A DNA stretch of 64,000 bases from Linderina pennispora (taxonomy: Eukaryota; Kickxellomycota; Kickxellomycetes; Kickxellales; Kickxellaceae), in contig NW_024468252.1 in NCBI RefSeq assembly GCF_002104995.1, positions 806,001-870,000 on the forward strand, written 5' to 3'. The first letter of the stretch is position 1. Every line of letters starts with the position of its first letter. This document shows positions 34,952-45,772 of the stretch, piece by piece. Position numbers and translations under genes: made by a program. Below the pieces are notes generated by a model. That model was not told where the DNA came from. It searched no databases and saw nothing but the letters and a program-made list of their open reading frames with translations.

Positions 34952-35025
34952 CTTTTTTCCTTCGTTTCTGGCAAGCGATCACTCCTCCCAGCGAATGACC
35001 CCAGCCATCCGACGTCATAGGCCGT

Positions 35026-37560
35026 CTATGCGCGGGCCGACCTGATGTAGCCGTCGTTGAAGTTGATGGTGACCACCAGGAACTGCAGGTCGCTGGACGT
35101 GTTGTGGGCCAGCGGGCCGATGAACTCCTTGACGTGGTCGCGGAAGCGCGTAATCAGCAAGTGCAGGCTGTTGGCCTTGTCGGTGCTGTCGACCAGCATG
35201 CGCTCGCTATAGATCTCGTTGGCCTTGTTGACAAACTGCACAGCAGTGTCGATGAGCGTGGTCAGCGGGCGCAGCAGCGGGCGCTGGGGATTGCATACAA
35301 AGTCACGGATGGTGTCAACGTACTTTGTGTGGGCCTTGCTCCACCGGTCAATGTCGGCCTCGCCGTGGCCGGGCTTGGTGGCCGCAACAAAGTCGCCCCA
35401 CGCGCCCTCGATGACATTGAGCGAGATGTACCGCTGCACCTGGTGGAAAAACTGCACCATCTCCGAGCACGCAATCTCGCTCTCGCGGTACATCTGCCGC
35501 AGCTCCGCAGTCACCAGCGGCGACTCGCCAATCCCATTGCTCTTGCGCCGCCGCCGCAGCTCGCTGTCCCGCAATGCTGCCCGCGCCGCCCCCATCTGGC
35601 GCTGCCACAGCTGGCTCAGCGAGTGCTCCACGCGCTTCAGCTTCAGCAGAAAGCGGTTGATCTCGCTGTACCGCCGCATGGTCTTGCGCGGAATCACCGA
35701 ATCAAGTGGCTCTGCTAGTACATACGTGATGCTCACATCGTCGCTTACCGATGCTGCCGGCTCAGCGCCATCCTCACTGGTCCGGAACAGCAGCCGCATG
35801 GCCGCAATGAACTCGGACGGCTCGTATTGCGCATTGGACGCTCGGATAGCGGACGTCAGCGCCGCCGACAGATCAGGGCCGCCCTTGTCCTTGGCGTACC
35901 CTGACAGGCCGTATGACCGCGCCATGCGCTTGCGCAGATTGTCCAGCGTCTCAACCAGCGCCAGCGAGAAATCGCCCTGCTCCAGCAGCAGGTACCGCCG
36001 TAGCGCCTGCATATGGCCCATCAGCTGGAACCGGTCCATCAGCACATGCATCAGCCGCTCGTTGACCATCGACGACGACCGATACACAAAACGCTCCAAA
36101 GCCCCTGGATCCGCCAGGTCCTCGGTGAGCTGCGTGCGCGGGCCCTGCTCGGCTACCCACTTGCCGTCGTCGCACGCGACCCGCAGAAAGTTCAGCGAAC
36201 GGCCAATCTGGTAGATTTTCCACGGCATATCGCCGTTGATATGCACGGGGATCATATCCTGGGCCACGCTGTACTTGCCGTCCCACAGCTTGTCGCCCTG
36301 GTCGGCCTTGACCTTGATGAAGAACTCCTCGTATGGATCCACCAGCTCGCCGTCCGTGACCCACCGCACCAGCGTCTCGTTGAACGGCGCCGACGCTGTC
36401 AGCAAGAGCCGCCGCGAGAACGAGTGGATGAATGGGTCGCCGTCATCCGTCAGCGTGCTTAGCGTCGACAGAAGCTCGCCGCCGCCCTTGCCCTCCTGCA
36501 CTTTGCGGATCGCCGTCACCATCAGCCGCAGCTTCTGCATCGGCTCGATCGTCCACGCATACATCCGCCGCAGCGTCAGCCCCAGCGCCGACTCGCCCGG
36601 CTCCAGGTGTGCTGGGGCCTTGGTCAGTTGGGCCTCCAGCACCGCCACCAGCTTGAAGTACTGCGTCATCTCGCGCTGCAGCTCTGCGCAGAAGCTTTGC
36701 TGGTACAGCTTGCCCTGCCGCTCCGTCTCGGCAATGAATTGCTGGATATCGCGGCACAGGCTGCCCAGCTCTGACAGCGTCATTACCATTGCCCGCGTGG
36801 GCCGCGACAGCCGCACCTCGGCACGGATTGTGAATGCCCCCATCTGCTCGTTCCAGCTGATGTACGCTCCGCTGATTCCCTGCATCACGTAGATCAGATC
36901 ACGCAACATCACCGCTTCGTCGGCGTCGTCATGCGACGGCAGCGACCGGTACAGGAACGGTTCACCGCCCGCAGATATCTGCGATGGCGAGCTTTCGCGT
37001 GCTGGTGGCTCCACCGCCCGCCGCTCGCCGAACCTATCGGGTCCGTCTGCCTGCGTAGATGCGTTTCCCCCATCCCGCGCCAAATAATCCGGCCCACTGC
37101 GCCGACCAAACCCTGCTGTCGAGTACGCTCCTGGCGCCTCGCCGCTGCCCACCGGCGGTGCCACCTGGTCCATGTAAATATTCCCCATTCCCTGCTCGCC
37201 CATCGGCGGTGATATGCCGTCGCCAAACGAAGACTGCGAGCCACCCATGCTGCATGCGGCTAGCAGATACAGAATGGGCCACCAGTCGTGCTCTGGGTCC
37301 AACCGCTTCAGCTCGCTGTACTGTTGACCAACTTCCAGCGCCGACTGCCTGCTCTGTGTGCTTGTCATCAGCTTCTTTTTGATATCATCAATAAGTAGCT
37401 GCTCGTCGTGTACTACAGCTGGTGCTATGCTGCTGTCGGCGATGTGCCGGTAGTACTTGGCCAGATCCATGCGCCTTGACCTCCCTTGGTGGTCGTCACG
37501 TGGGACACGTCCCAGGAACGCATCCATGTAGCCCTGCAGTGCCTGGTTGAATTCGGCCAT
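35026..37560 (-). CDS. Gamma-tubulin complex component GCP3 (Spc98 family)
   Basis: An 844-residue subunit of the gamma-tubulin small complex that nucleates microtubules. The N-terminal GCP domain is at about residues 215-520 (YVMQGISGAYISW, VRLSRPTRAMVMTLSELG). The C-terminal GCP domain is at about 530-835, with the family hallmark LMGHMQALRRYLLLEQGDF and EMVQFFHQVQRYISLNVIEGAW, which fit GCP3 better than GCP2. One ORF, no intron, no frame change. It lies 266 bp upstream of eRF3 on the same strand and is divergent from MAK16. Confidence 0.92.
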   Translation of the reverse strand: MAEFNQALQGYMDAFLGRVPRDDHQGRSRRMDLAKYYRHIADSSIAPAVVHDEQLLIDDIKKKLMTSTQSRQSALEVGQQYSELKRLDPEHDWWPILYLLAACSMGGSQSSFGDGISPPMGEQGMGNIYMDQVAPPVGSGEAPGAYSTAGFGRRSGPDYLARDGGNASTQADGPDRFGERRAVEPPARESSPSQISAGGEPFLYRSLPSHDDADEAVMLRDLIYVMQGISGAYISWNEQMGAFTIRAEVRLSRPTRAMVMTLSELGSLCRDIQQFIAETERQGKLYQQSFCAELQREMTQYFKLVAVLEAQLTKAPAHLEPGESALGLTLRRMYAWTIEPMQKLRLMVTAIRKVQEGKGGGELLSTLSTLTDDGDPFIHSFSRRLLLTASAPFNETLVRWVTDGELVDPYEEFFIKVKADQGDKLWDGKYSVAQDMIPVHINGDMPWKIYQIGRSLNFLRVACDDGKWVAEQGPRTQLTEDLADPGALERFVYRSSSMVNERLMHVLMDRFQLMGHMQALRRYLLLEQGDFSLALVETLDNLRKRMARSYGLSGYAKDKGGPDLSAALTSAIRASNAQYEPSEFIAAMRLLFRTSEDGAEPAASVSDDVSITYVLAEPLDSVIPRKTMRRYSEINRFLLKLKRVEHSLSQLWQRQMGAARAALRDSELRRRRKSNGIGESPLVTAELRQMYRESEIACSEMVQFFHQVQRYISLNVIEGAWGDFVAATKPGHGEADIDRWSKAHTKYVDTIRDFVCNPQRPLLRPLTTLIDTAVQFVNKANEIYSERMLVDSTDKANSLHLLITRFRDHVKEFIGPLAHNTSSDLQFLVVTINFNDGYIRSARA

Positions 37561-37897
37561 GTCTGTCTGATGTGTGTCGGTAATAAATAAAAAAGGAATG
37601 CGGAAATAGCGGGTCCAGAAACCACCAGCAGCAGTCGCGTCGACATGCCTTCAGCTCGCTTTGCCATGGGTTTCACGCGTCGTAAACAAATCAGATACTC
37701 GCACAACAGTAATCACTGATTACGCGCGCGATCAGTGCAAAAAATCAGCTTCGATGTCGAAAAAAATGTTTGGACCTCAGACATAGACCGGCTGCTTAGT
37801 TGCCCTGCGCCTAGATCTCCCCTTCGCTTCCTCTCTCTCTTTCTATACACTATATTACATCAGCTAGGCACCTGCCACCTGTGCCAATTCAAACAAA
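37561..37897. promoter_or_regulatory. Divergent promoter region of GCP3 and MAK16
   Basis: 337 bp between divergent starts. It contains a T/C-rich stretch (about 37800-37860) just before the MAK16 ATG. No gene. Confidence 0.4.
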
Positions 37898-38866
37898 ATG
37901 AACAACGACGGTCTCATTTGGGAGGTTCTGAACAACCAGTTCTGCTCGTACAAGGTCAAGACCAACGTGGGCAGCCTGTGCCGGCACCCCTATAACCTAA
38001 CTGGCCTCTGCAACAAGCGGGACTGCCCACTGGCGAACTCAAAGTATGCGACAGTGCGCGAGCGCGACGGCCGCATATACCTGTGCATGAAGACGCCCGA
38101 GCGCGCCCACACACCAGCCAAGCTCTGGGAGATGATCGCCTTGCCCAAGAACTTTGCCGATGCAATCGAGATCATCGACAAGGAGCTCCTGTACTGGCCC
38201 GACTGGATGGTGAACATGTGCAAGCAGCGCTTGACGCGCATCACCCAATACCTGATTCGCACGCGGAAGCTGAAGCTCAAGAACAAGCACACCCTGGTGC
38301 CCATCAAGAAGAAGCTCGAGCGCCGCGAAAAGTCCCGCGAGGTCCGCGCCGAACAGGCTGCACGCCTCGACCAGTCCATTGAGAAGGAGCTGCTGGAGCG
38401 TCTTAAGAACAAGGCATACGGCGACCAGCCGCTTAATGTCAACGAGAACGTCTGGCGCGAGATCCTCGAGGCCGATGAGGTTGAGGCTGAGTCAGACGTC
38501 ACCACCGAGGATGAGCTTGAGGATGAGGAGGAGATCGAGGAGGAGGAGGAGAATGTCCGCGAGTTCGTTTCCGATAACAGCGACTTTGAGGATGACATGG
38601 AAGATATGCTCGGCATGGACGCTGGTCGGTTCTCGTCAGCCTCAGAGGACGATAGCGAAGAGGAGGACTCGGATGTTGATTCTGTCGATTCTGTCGATTC
38701 CGAGGACGAAGAGGATGAAGACAATACCCCGAAGAAGTCTGCCAAGGCCAAGCGGCCAGCCCCGACAAAGCAGGCGAAGCCCGCCAAGAAGCCCAAGAAG
38801 CGCGGTCCACGTGTCGAGGTCGAGTACGAGACCGAGGCTCAGGACGACATGCTTACCAACTGGTGA
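37898..38866 (+). CDS. MAK16: Ribosome biogenesis protein Mak16
   Basis: A 322-residue nucleolar protein needed for 60S subunit maturation. Residues 1-118 are the conserved Mak16/L28e-like domain, almost invariant at the start (NDGLIWEVLNNQFCSYKVKT) with conserved cysteines in the CRHPYNLTGLCNKRDCPLANS block. Residues 120-210 are basic and helical. From about 195 the protein turns strongly acidic (Glu/Asp runs), then ends in a Lys/Pro-rich tail, as in other Mak16 proteins. No intron, no frame change. The inverted mobile-element copy begins about 230 bp downstream. Confidence 0.95.
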   Translation: MNNDGLIWEVLNNQFCSYKVKTNVGSLCRHPYNLTGLCNKRDCPLANSKYATVRERDGRIYLCMKTPERAHTPAKLWEMIALPKNFADAIEIIDKELLYWPDWMVNMCKQRLTRITQYLIRTRKLKLKNKHTLVPIKKKLERREKSREVRAEQAARLDQSIEKELLERLKNKAYGDQPLNVNENVWREILEADEVEAESDVTTEDELEDEEEIEEEEENVREFVSDNSDFEDDMEDMLGMDAGRFSSASEDDSEEEDSDVDSVDSVDSEDEEDEDNTPKKSAKAKRPAPTKQAKPAKKPKKRGPRVEVEYETEAQDDMLTNW

Positions 38867-39100
38867 TACAGCACCTAAAATTTACTATGCAAATACTTAG
38901 TCAATCTACACCTTCAAAAGAGAATTACGTGAAGACCATAGGGTGTGCGCACGTAGGCTCATTTTGCGCACATGATGTGTGGTTATGACCATTTGTGTGT
39001 GATATTTGCTTAATGAGAATCCAAAGTCTGGTTTTCAATTCAACAGTTTCAACATTTTTATTTGCTAATGAGGATGTTTCATAGAGCGCTTACTAGAATT

Positions 39101-41309
39101 GCTCTGCTCGCGATGCGAGCTCGGCTGCTAGTCAGCATGGGTTGACACGTCGATAAGGGCATCACGGCGGACCGGTCATTTGAACGTGTTGGATGGTTGT
39201 TGGTGCAATGTCGATCATGGACATCTCCTGTCTTGATGGCCTGCTCTGCGTAGGCGCTTCAGCGCTGGCTCGCTGCTGCTAGCAGCAGAATCGCCTGCTG
39301 CTGCACGCCTCTTGCGCGACCTCTTTGTTGCCAGGGTGGTGCCAGAAGCATCAGCAGCAATGGCCGTAAAGCGATGGAACCGTTCAGGAATACTGCTTGA
39401 ATCACAGAGTGACTGGAAAACGAGTCTGAAGTTTAGAACTGCTGCGAGGTCGCGGTTCAAGAGCCGAGATGAATAGGCCCGCCTGTATTGTGCCATGGCC
39501 CGCTTACATGACTCGCTTGTACAGCGGAGAAGGCCATGGCACTTCACAGTTGGGTTCTTTGATCTCTGGTAGGGCCGCGGGTTGGGAACATGCGGGAATG
39601 TCTGCTGCTACTGCTGCAGTTGCTGCAGCGGCCTCTGTTTCATCTGATGGCATCTTTGCTGCTTCGTGTGCAGCCTTCTCGGCCAATTTTTCGCCCTTTT
39701 CTGCTGTTTTCCTTGCCTCTGTTGCTGCTCTCTTTGCTGCGTTAATCTTGGTAACCTGCTCACGTGTTTTCGAAACAAACACCTGCTTGATTATTTGCTT
39801 GTCTAAGCGCACATGGCCTGGGATCCATGATGTCCGCAGAGGCAAGCATTGGGGGGGGGAGACTTGCCAAGCTGCTCATTCTCGATAAGCTGGCATAGAC
39901 GAATGTATGCATGCAGATGCTGAAGTGGATTTGCCTTAGCACCATAGTATCGGCTGTCTTTGGCGAATCTGTACTTGGCATCATAGGCATTAAGGACTGG
40001 TGCCAGCTTGTTGTAGATTGCAAGCATCGGTGGGGTGAGCACACTGAGATCAGGGTGCCTAGAGGCAACTGCCTGGTGGAGCTTCTGTGCAGGCGTATAA
40101 ATATACACTTGACATGCATTATTGAACTCAGCCTTGGACACATTGCCCATTGTACTGTGCAGTGTGTTTTTGCGGCTGCGAATATCAATCAATTTGGCCA
40201 GAATCCGCTGTAGGCAAGTGCCATAGTGCAACACAATGTTGTTCTTGTATGCTGTCATCAGGTCGGTATCCACGTATGTTGCTACTTGATTCATTTCATG
40301 CACACCATGTAGCTCGATGTCGCCATTATGCAATAGATAATCATAAATGTGATATCTATCTACATCACCGAAATCTGCGCTTAACAGTTCTGACTTGTCC
40401 TTCCGGTTGACGAAATCCTTGGCAGATATGACAATCTTCGCCTTCAGGTTGCGATAAATGAATAAATAAATTGAACAAAAGAATCCCTTTTTCCCAAATA
40501 TTGAAGGGTCAAAAGCATCATCATCAGCTAGCTGATGGAGTAATATCCATCGTGCAAGCATGTATGTATGCTCTTTGATGATATTGACGCTGTGTACAAA
40601 TTGCTCTAGGCGGGGCAACATAGAACCACGGAAGCCAATACCACCAAGTGATGTCTTTATGACAGTAATGCTGCAGGTAATATTCATTTGAGAAGTTCAA
40701 TAGGCAAGTAAGAAGAGAAATGATGCTGTTCAGTTTTGCTGTATTGCAGAAGCATAGCATTAAGAACTTTTTATTAAAAATGATCTGGCTTGCATGGTTC
40801 TTGGGGCCCTTAGCACTGATACAGTCTCTTGAATCAGTCTATACAGACTGGGTCCATTGTGGCCCAAATACTACTGCTTACGCATGCTCATAAGACAAAT
40901 TAATTTGTAAAATAAACCCACAAATATTGCATGACCGCTAGAAGAGCTATATGGCCTTATTCAATAGATGCTCATAGATAAACATCCTAAGAGTGTTGCG
41001 CGGCCGGTGATGACCACCATGATGATGCTATGGAAGTTACCAGGCCGACCGACAATGAGAGCAGCTCTTGCGCTGAACCAATGGAGATATCTAGTGGAGA
41101 CCTGTGACCACTACAATAACAACTCGTCACCCTGGTTTCACCGATGAGGTCAGATGCCGCACAAGATCAAAAAGGAGTTTATAGAGTAAGTCACCCAAAC
41201 TCGTGTTGAAGCTTAAAAGTTTTATTTTATTTTTTTAACCAATTATATAATTTCTAGCGGACGGTCGGACACTTTTTGGACTATAAAATCTTGTATATAG
41301 GTAAAGATA
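39101..41309 (-). mobile_element. Decayed Fanzor1-like element, copy R (inverted)
   Basis: About 2.2 kb, inverted relative to copy L and better preserved. A 294-codon ORF (40687-39803) starts MNITCSITVIKTSLGGI and contains the N-terminal region (NIIKEHTYMLARWILLHQL, HLHAYIRLCQLIENEQL). After a 9-C run the frame moves to LPLRTSWIPGHVRLDKQ (39845 down). A last frame (39547-39215) holds KCHGLLRC....C and LNRDLAAVLNFRLV. The order (helical N-terminus, a SWIPxHVxLD block, Cys ribbon, NRD) is that of Fanzor1 proteins. RuvC-I and -II have no space and are lost. About 55 bp near 40920-40980 are absent from copy L. The nuclease identity rests on motif recognition, not on a search. Confidence 0.6.
39106..39120 (-). 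repeat. Perfect hairpin at the 3' end of element copy R
   Basis: The same GCTCGC-ATC-GCGAGC stem-loop as in copy L, at the corresponding 3' end of the element. Confidence 0.7.
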
Positions 41310-41336
41310 TAAAATCTTATATAAAGGTAAAGATAT
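41285..41336. repeat. Two tandem 26-bp units at the 5' edge of copy R
   Basis: TAAAATCTTGTATATAGG and TAAAATCTTATATAAAGG, each followed by TAAAGATA, lie head to tail. Copy L has only one related unit at about 23245-23275. Confidence 0.6.
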
Positions 41337-41575
41337 AACAACTCTATAAGCTATTCACAGAAATAAGAAACATGCGAACATCACTTTCTAGATAGTAGCG
41401 TGAAAATTCAGACAAAAGGGAAACTAGCTTCTCACACTGAGAAAGCAGCCTGGAGTCCTATTTAAGAGCCATGTTGATAATACCAACACAGCATAGAGTG
41501 ATGGATATAGAACTGAATACCATACCATGCTGTGCTATGCTGTGCTGCTATCTGTTCATTGCTTCTCTCTCTGTC

Positions 41576-41607
<32 letters not shown>

Positions 41608-43287
41608 GGCGGTCTTACTACCTGGTGTCCACACATGGAGGTGATCTCTAAAAAATAGCGCCCACTGCCTGACTAGGCCCTTAGACAAACAATTCTTTCA
41701 TAGAGTACGCCGACTTGCGCTAGAAGGCTCACTGTACTGCTTCTGAAGGGCAGTAGCGGCAATGCATGCATTGCAGTCTATGTGGATCCGGAGCTTTGAC
41801 TGAAAGCCCCGAGCAATAAAAGTTTGGCATTGCTCGAATTCCACACTGGCAGGCCAAAAACAATGTTTAGCACTGAAGCATGCGGAGATGGAGCAGTGAG
41901 AATCAGTATGAACAATGGCCGTGCATGTGGTGTCAGTCTGCTCCAAAATCAGGGACTATTGGCATGAGCAGAACAAGCATTTTTGGTTGTGCAACAGGAG
42001 CTTAATTAACCGAAAATGGCAGCTACACAATGATCCGCAGCAGCACGCAGCGCAAGGCCACACACAAAACACTTGACAGTGACAACCCGCTGTTCTGCTT
42101 GCTTCGAGCATGCAGGGGATGGAGGGGATTTTGACAGTATGGACTGTGAGCAGCATAAAAGCAGGCGTGTATTTCCAGCCAAGACACTGCGTAAGCCGCA
42201 TGGAAATAGACAATGCAAATGGCACTGCAAGCCTTTTGAGCAGGGCAGGATGCACTCCTTATTCGCTGTGGCAGCACCCAAGACCTATATGCGGAGCGGA
42301 GTTGCAAATAAGAAACGTCACCATCGACAACTACAAGCCAACTGAGTAACGAGTGATTTGTCTGGAAAAGAGGGACACAGCGCAAAAGGACCATGATTTG
42401 GCAAAGCGGCTTTACCAATCGCTCATGCAGCCCGCTGGCATGAGCGCCATTCAGCAAAAACAGAGCAGATGGTATAGTACACAGGAGGAGCTGCACGCAA
42501 CTTTTTGGGCTCAAGAGCCTAGCCCCAGCTCTATAGCACAGCAAGGGTGGCATCTGGGGCGCCTTAAACCACCCCTGGATCCAAATATAGACAGCAGCTC
42601 ATTTGCTGATCACACGTGTTGCTGCACTCCTTGTGTGTGGGTAACAAGTATCCCCGACCACATTTGTGGCCAGATGTCACTCTCTTGGGGAAAGGTATGC
42701 GGAGGCGATGTAGGTAGGCGCCCCCTTACTTGCCTGTGCAGCCAGGCTTGACGTTCTCCATAGCTGATCAGTATTTCTATTCCAGAAAAGGAACTTGATG
42801 GCACTGACACCCAGAGAGTTGCAGATTGCCAGTGACATTTTGGTGGCCTCTACGGAATGTTGGTGCCGACCTGCGCCCATGAGCATTTGAATATGTACAC
42901 ATAGTGAGTTATATATAAATGAATACATTTTTCAAACCGCAAATGAGCTAGTATTCACATAAAAGAAATGAGCATGCAGAAACGATGGATAGAGGCCAGG
43001 GGAAATGGGGAAATGCATCGATAACCTGAACTAAAGCAGGCATATTGGCCAATTGAAGTGACAAAAACCCATCGGCAGCTTAGTCGTGCACCGAAATACG
43101 GCACATACACAAGCCACATCTGCCTGCATGTGCAAAAAGGGACTGCCGACAGAGTGAGTTCAAGCAAGTACAGTAGACAGTGCCGCTGCAGTCGCCGTCC
43201 TACAAATCCTGGCTGCGCAAGCATCCTATGTGCCCTATACTTTTGCCATTTGGACATTATTTTTTACTTACACTTAACATTTAAACC
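41310..43287. other. AT-rich accessory stretch, no supported gene
   Basis: About 2 kb between the element and the first FunK1-like kinase. It contains a TA microsatellite (41576-41601) and several short ORFs on both strands (for example 41698-41946 minus, 42110-42349 plus, 42353-42751 plus) whose frames break often. They look like remains of older mobile DNA, but no domain is recognisable and I assign none. Confidence 0.4.
41576..41601. repeat. (AT)n microsatellite
   Basis: About 13 AT units without interruption. Confidence 0.9.
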
Positions 43288-45772
43288 ATGTCTGCTAAAC
43301 GCACAAGCAGTATCTCACTCAAGAACAGTCGAGGCAAGCGCCTGAGAGAGGGCGACGTGAGCAAAGCGCTCAGTCACTCACCGGTGCCGTCAGCGCCAAA
43401 CGACAACACGTTGCAAAACAGTAGCAGCAACAGTAAGTACTGGAAACATCCTCGTACGTTTTTAACCAAAAGAGCATGTCTACTAACACAACACTTGACA
43501 AATAGGCAGCAATCAAGGTCAAGGGAAGAGACAGCATCGTCGTCACCGGCAGACCGAGCTCCTGCAAAGGCCTCTGGATATAGACCAGCTGCAGAATCGC
43601 TTCTTAACCAAAAAAGAGATCCAGGCAGAGCGCGAAGAGCTCGCCGAGAGTGTTGTCTCTGGCCAACTCATTGAGGGTACCGACAAAATCCACATTATCA
43701 TAGCTCCGAGGGGAGAGGCGGGTAGTGTCTCTTCATCCATAGCCGACATTATCCACCTCGAGCTGGAACATTTGCTGGACCCCAACACGGATGGTTCCGA
43801 TGCGAACAGAATACTCACTCACACCATGAACCTGTTGTACAAGGACGCCAAAGACGAAAGCCCGCGCTCACGTCGACTTCGAACCAGAGAGTATAAGGCT
43901 AAAAGGACAGAGTTCCTCGAAAGTCTGCGAGGAATCCTGGAGGAGCTGCAGGTGTGGGTCTGCCACCACAACAAGGGCAAGGCCGGCGGCAAGAAAGAAA
44001 CGAAGTTGTACACCCCCTTCCAGTCCTTCGTTCACTTTGTTGCCCCATTTGTCAAGTTCCTCTTTGACAAACTTGGTCTCGGTACGCTTTTCCCTTCTGT
44101 TGTTCATCAGCGCTGCATCATCTGCTATCCGAAGACGAACAGAAAGCCCCTATGTGGCGACGACGACCGCAAGATTGACATCGGGTTGACCACCTGTCGA
44201 CCTGGCGATTTGGAAGAGCAGCTGCCTGATATGTCCTATGCAGATATATTCACCATTGTCGAGGCAAAGTACTCAAACACCCGCAAGGACAAGAATGACG
44301 CATACAAGCAGCTTGTGGACTATTCGCGCCACATGTATGCTGCCCAGCCGAATCGCCGCTTTATTCTGGGACAGACCTCCTGTGGAACTGAAGTGCGGGT
44401 CTGCTTGTTCTCAAACGACTGCATATTTGCAAGCAACCCCATGGACGTGTCAACAAGCGCAGGTCGTCGGGAGTACATTGGGCTGCTGGTGAACCTCTCG
44501 CTGTGCGACAAAGACCAGCTGGGGTATGATCCGACGATGACCTGGGATAGTGAGCACGAGTACTGGACCATCAAGTGCCCTGACACCCCAGGCGAGTCAT
44601 CGGGCAGCCAGGCAACAAAAACGTACTACTTCAGAGATGAAGTTGCCAAAGCCGATAGCCTTTTCGGTCGGCACACGAGGTGCTTTTTGGTAACAGATGA
44701 GGACCCTGCTGGTGACAGAATCAAGCCCAAGTTTGTTGTGAAGGATGCATGGCCGGAGGTTCTACAAGATCACGATGACACCCGGGACGAGGTGATGTTT
44801 ATGCGCCGAATCACAGAGGAACTTGCGAACTCAGATGTCGAGGACCTGGTCTATCCAAAGCTCGAAGCCGGTGGTCGCGTCTCGATCGATACTGACGGGG
44901 GCCGATTTGAGGACAACACGAGAAATGCACTGGGTCCGCTCTACTTGCTGCGCAAGCCAGACAATGCAGCAATACCGTTCCGCGTCCATAAGCGCCTGGT
45001 TATGTCACCGGTTGGCGAACCGCTGGAAACCGTCGAGTCTGTCCACGAGCTTATTGTTGTGCTAGGTGATGCGATGCGCTGCCACACCGAGGTTCTGCAG
45101 CGGTGCACCATCCTCCACCGTGACGTCTCGGACAACAACATCCTTGTCGTGCGTGAGGAGGGCAAACCACCCCGTGGACTGCTGATAGATTTCGACAATT
45201 CTCTGGATATGGAAAGGGATAACGACACAACCCGTACAAGTCAGTCAGGATCTTACATCTACAGAAGCATCAGCAACCTTAAGGGCACAAATCTGAAACG
45301 AACAGAACTAGATGATTGGGAGTCGCTGCTCTACTTGCTGTGTCTCTGTGCAACGGTCGGTATTAGTGAGAGATATCAGCGATCGCTAGAAGAAATGAAG
45401 CTATCCATTAGGAAATGGCGCACTGGGGATACCGAAGATATTGGGAATTCAAAGACGGTACAGCTCTCTTGTATGAAGGAGTTTGAGGATGGAATCATTT
45501 GTACCTTCAACCAAACCCAGCCAGATATCGACGATTTGCAGAGTCTTGCAAGAGGCCTGTACACGGGTTTGTTCAATAACCAAACTCTAAACAGCCCTCG
45601 GTACAAGGGAACAGGCCGTGTGACAGTTGAAGGAGAGCCTGAGGGTGTTAATCCATTTGCAGAACGGATAAGTGTGAAGGACACGATTGTTTCGGACTTG
45701 CTTGAGATCATGGAAAAAGCCTGGAGGGACTCGATGATGGTGGTTAAAGCACTGGCAGATTCAGATGCTTGA
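43288..45772 (+). CDS. FunK1-like protein kinase 1
   Basis: A fungal-type (FunK1, Pkinase_fungal) protein kinase of 803 residues. Exon 1 (43288-43432) encodes a basic, NLS-like leader (SRGKRLREGD). A 73-nt intron (GTAAGT to AAATAG) joins in phase 1 to exon 2 (43506-45772). Residues about 50-330 form the alpha/beta N-terminal region typical of FunK1 proteins. The kinase core follows: KFVVKDAW (candidate ATP-binding Lys), catalytic loop HRDVSDNNIL (HRD at about 586-588) and LIDFDNS, where the DFG motif reads DFD as is common in this family. A conserved DDWESLLYLLC follows. Catalytic Asp, Asn and Lys are all present, so activity is plausible. Substrates of FunK1 kinases are unknown. It lies 0.5 kb upstream of a second family member with which it shares an almost identical tract. 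Confidence 0.85.
44834..45097 (+). repeat. Near-identical tract shared by the two kinase genes, copy 1
   Basis: 264 bp that differ from 49380-49643 at only two positions, both synonymous proline third bases. The flanking coding sequence is much more diverged. It covers the region SDVEDLVYPKLEAGG to CHTEVL before the catalytic loop. Confidence 0.9.

Noticed and set aside
41698-42751. ORF fragments as a retrotransposon RNase H or integrase
   Set aside because: A TD-S-like motif is seen in one fragment, but no catalytic set or domain order could be recognised.
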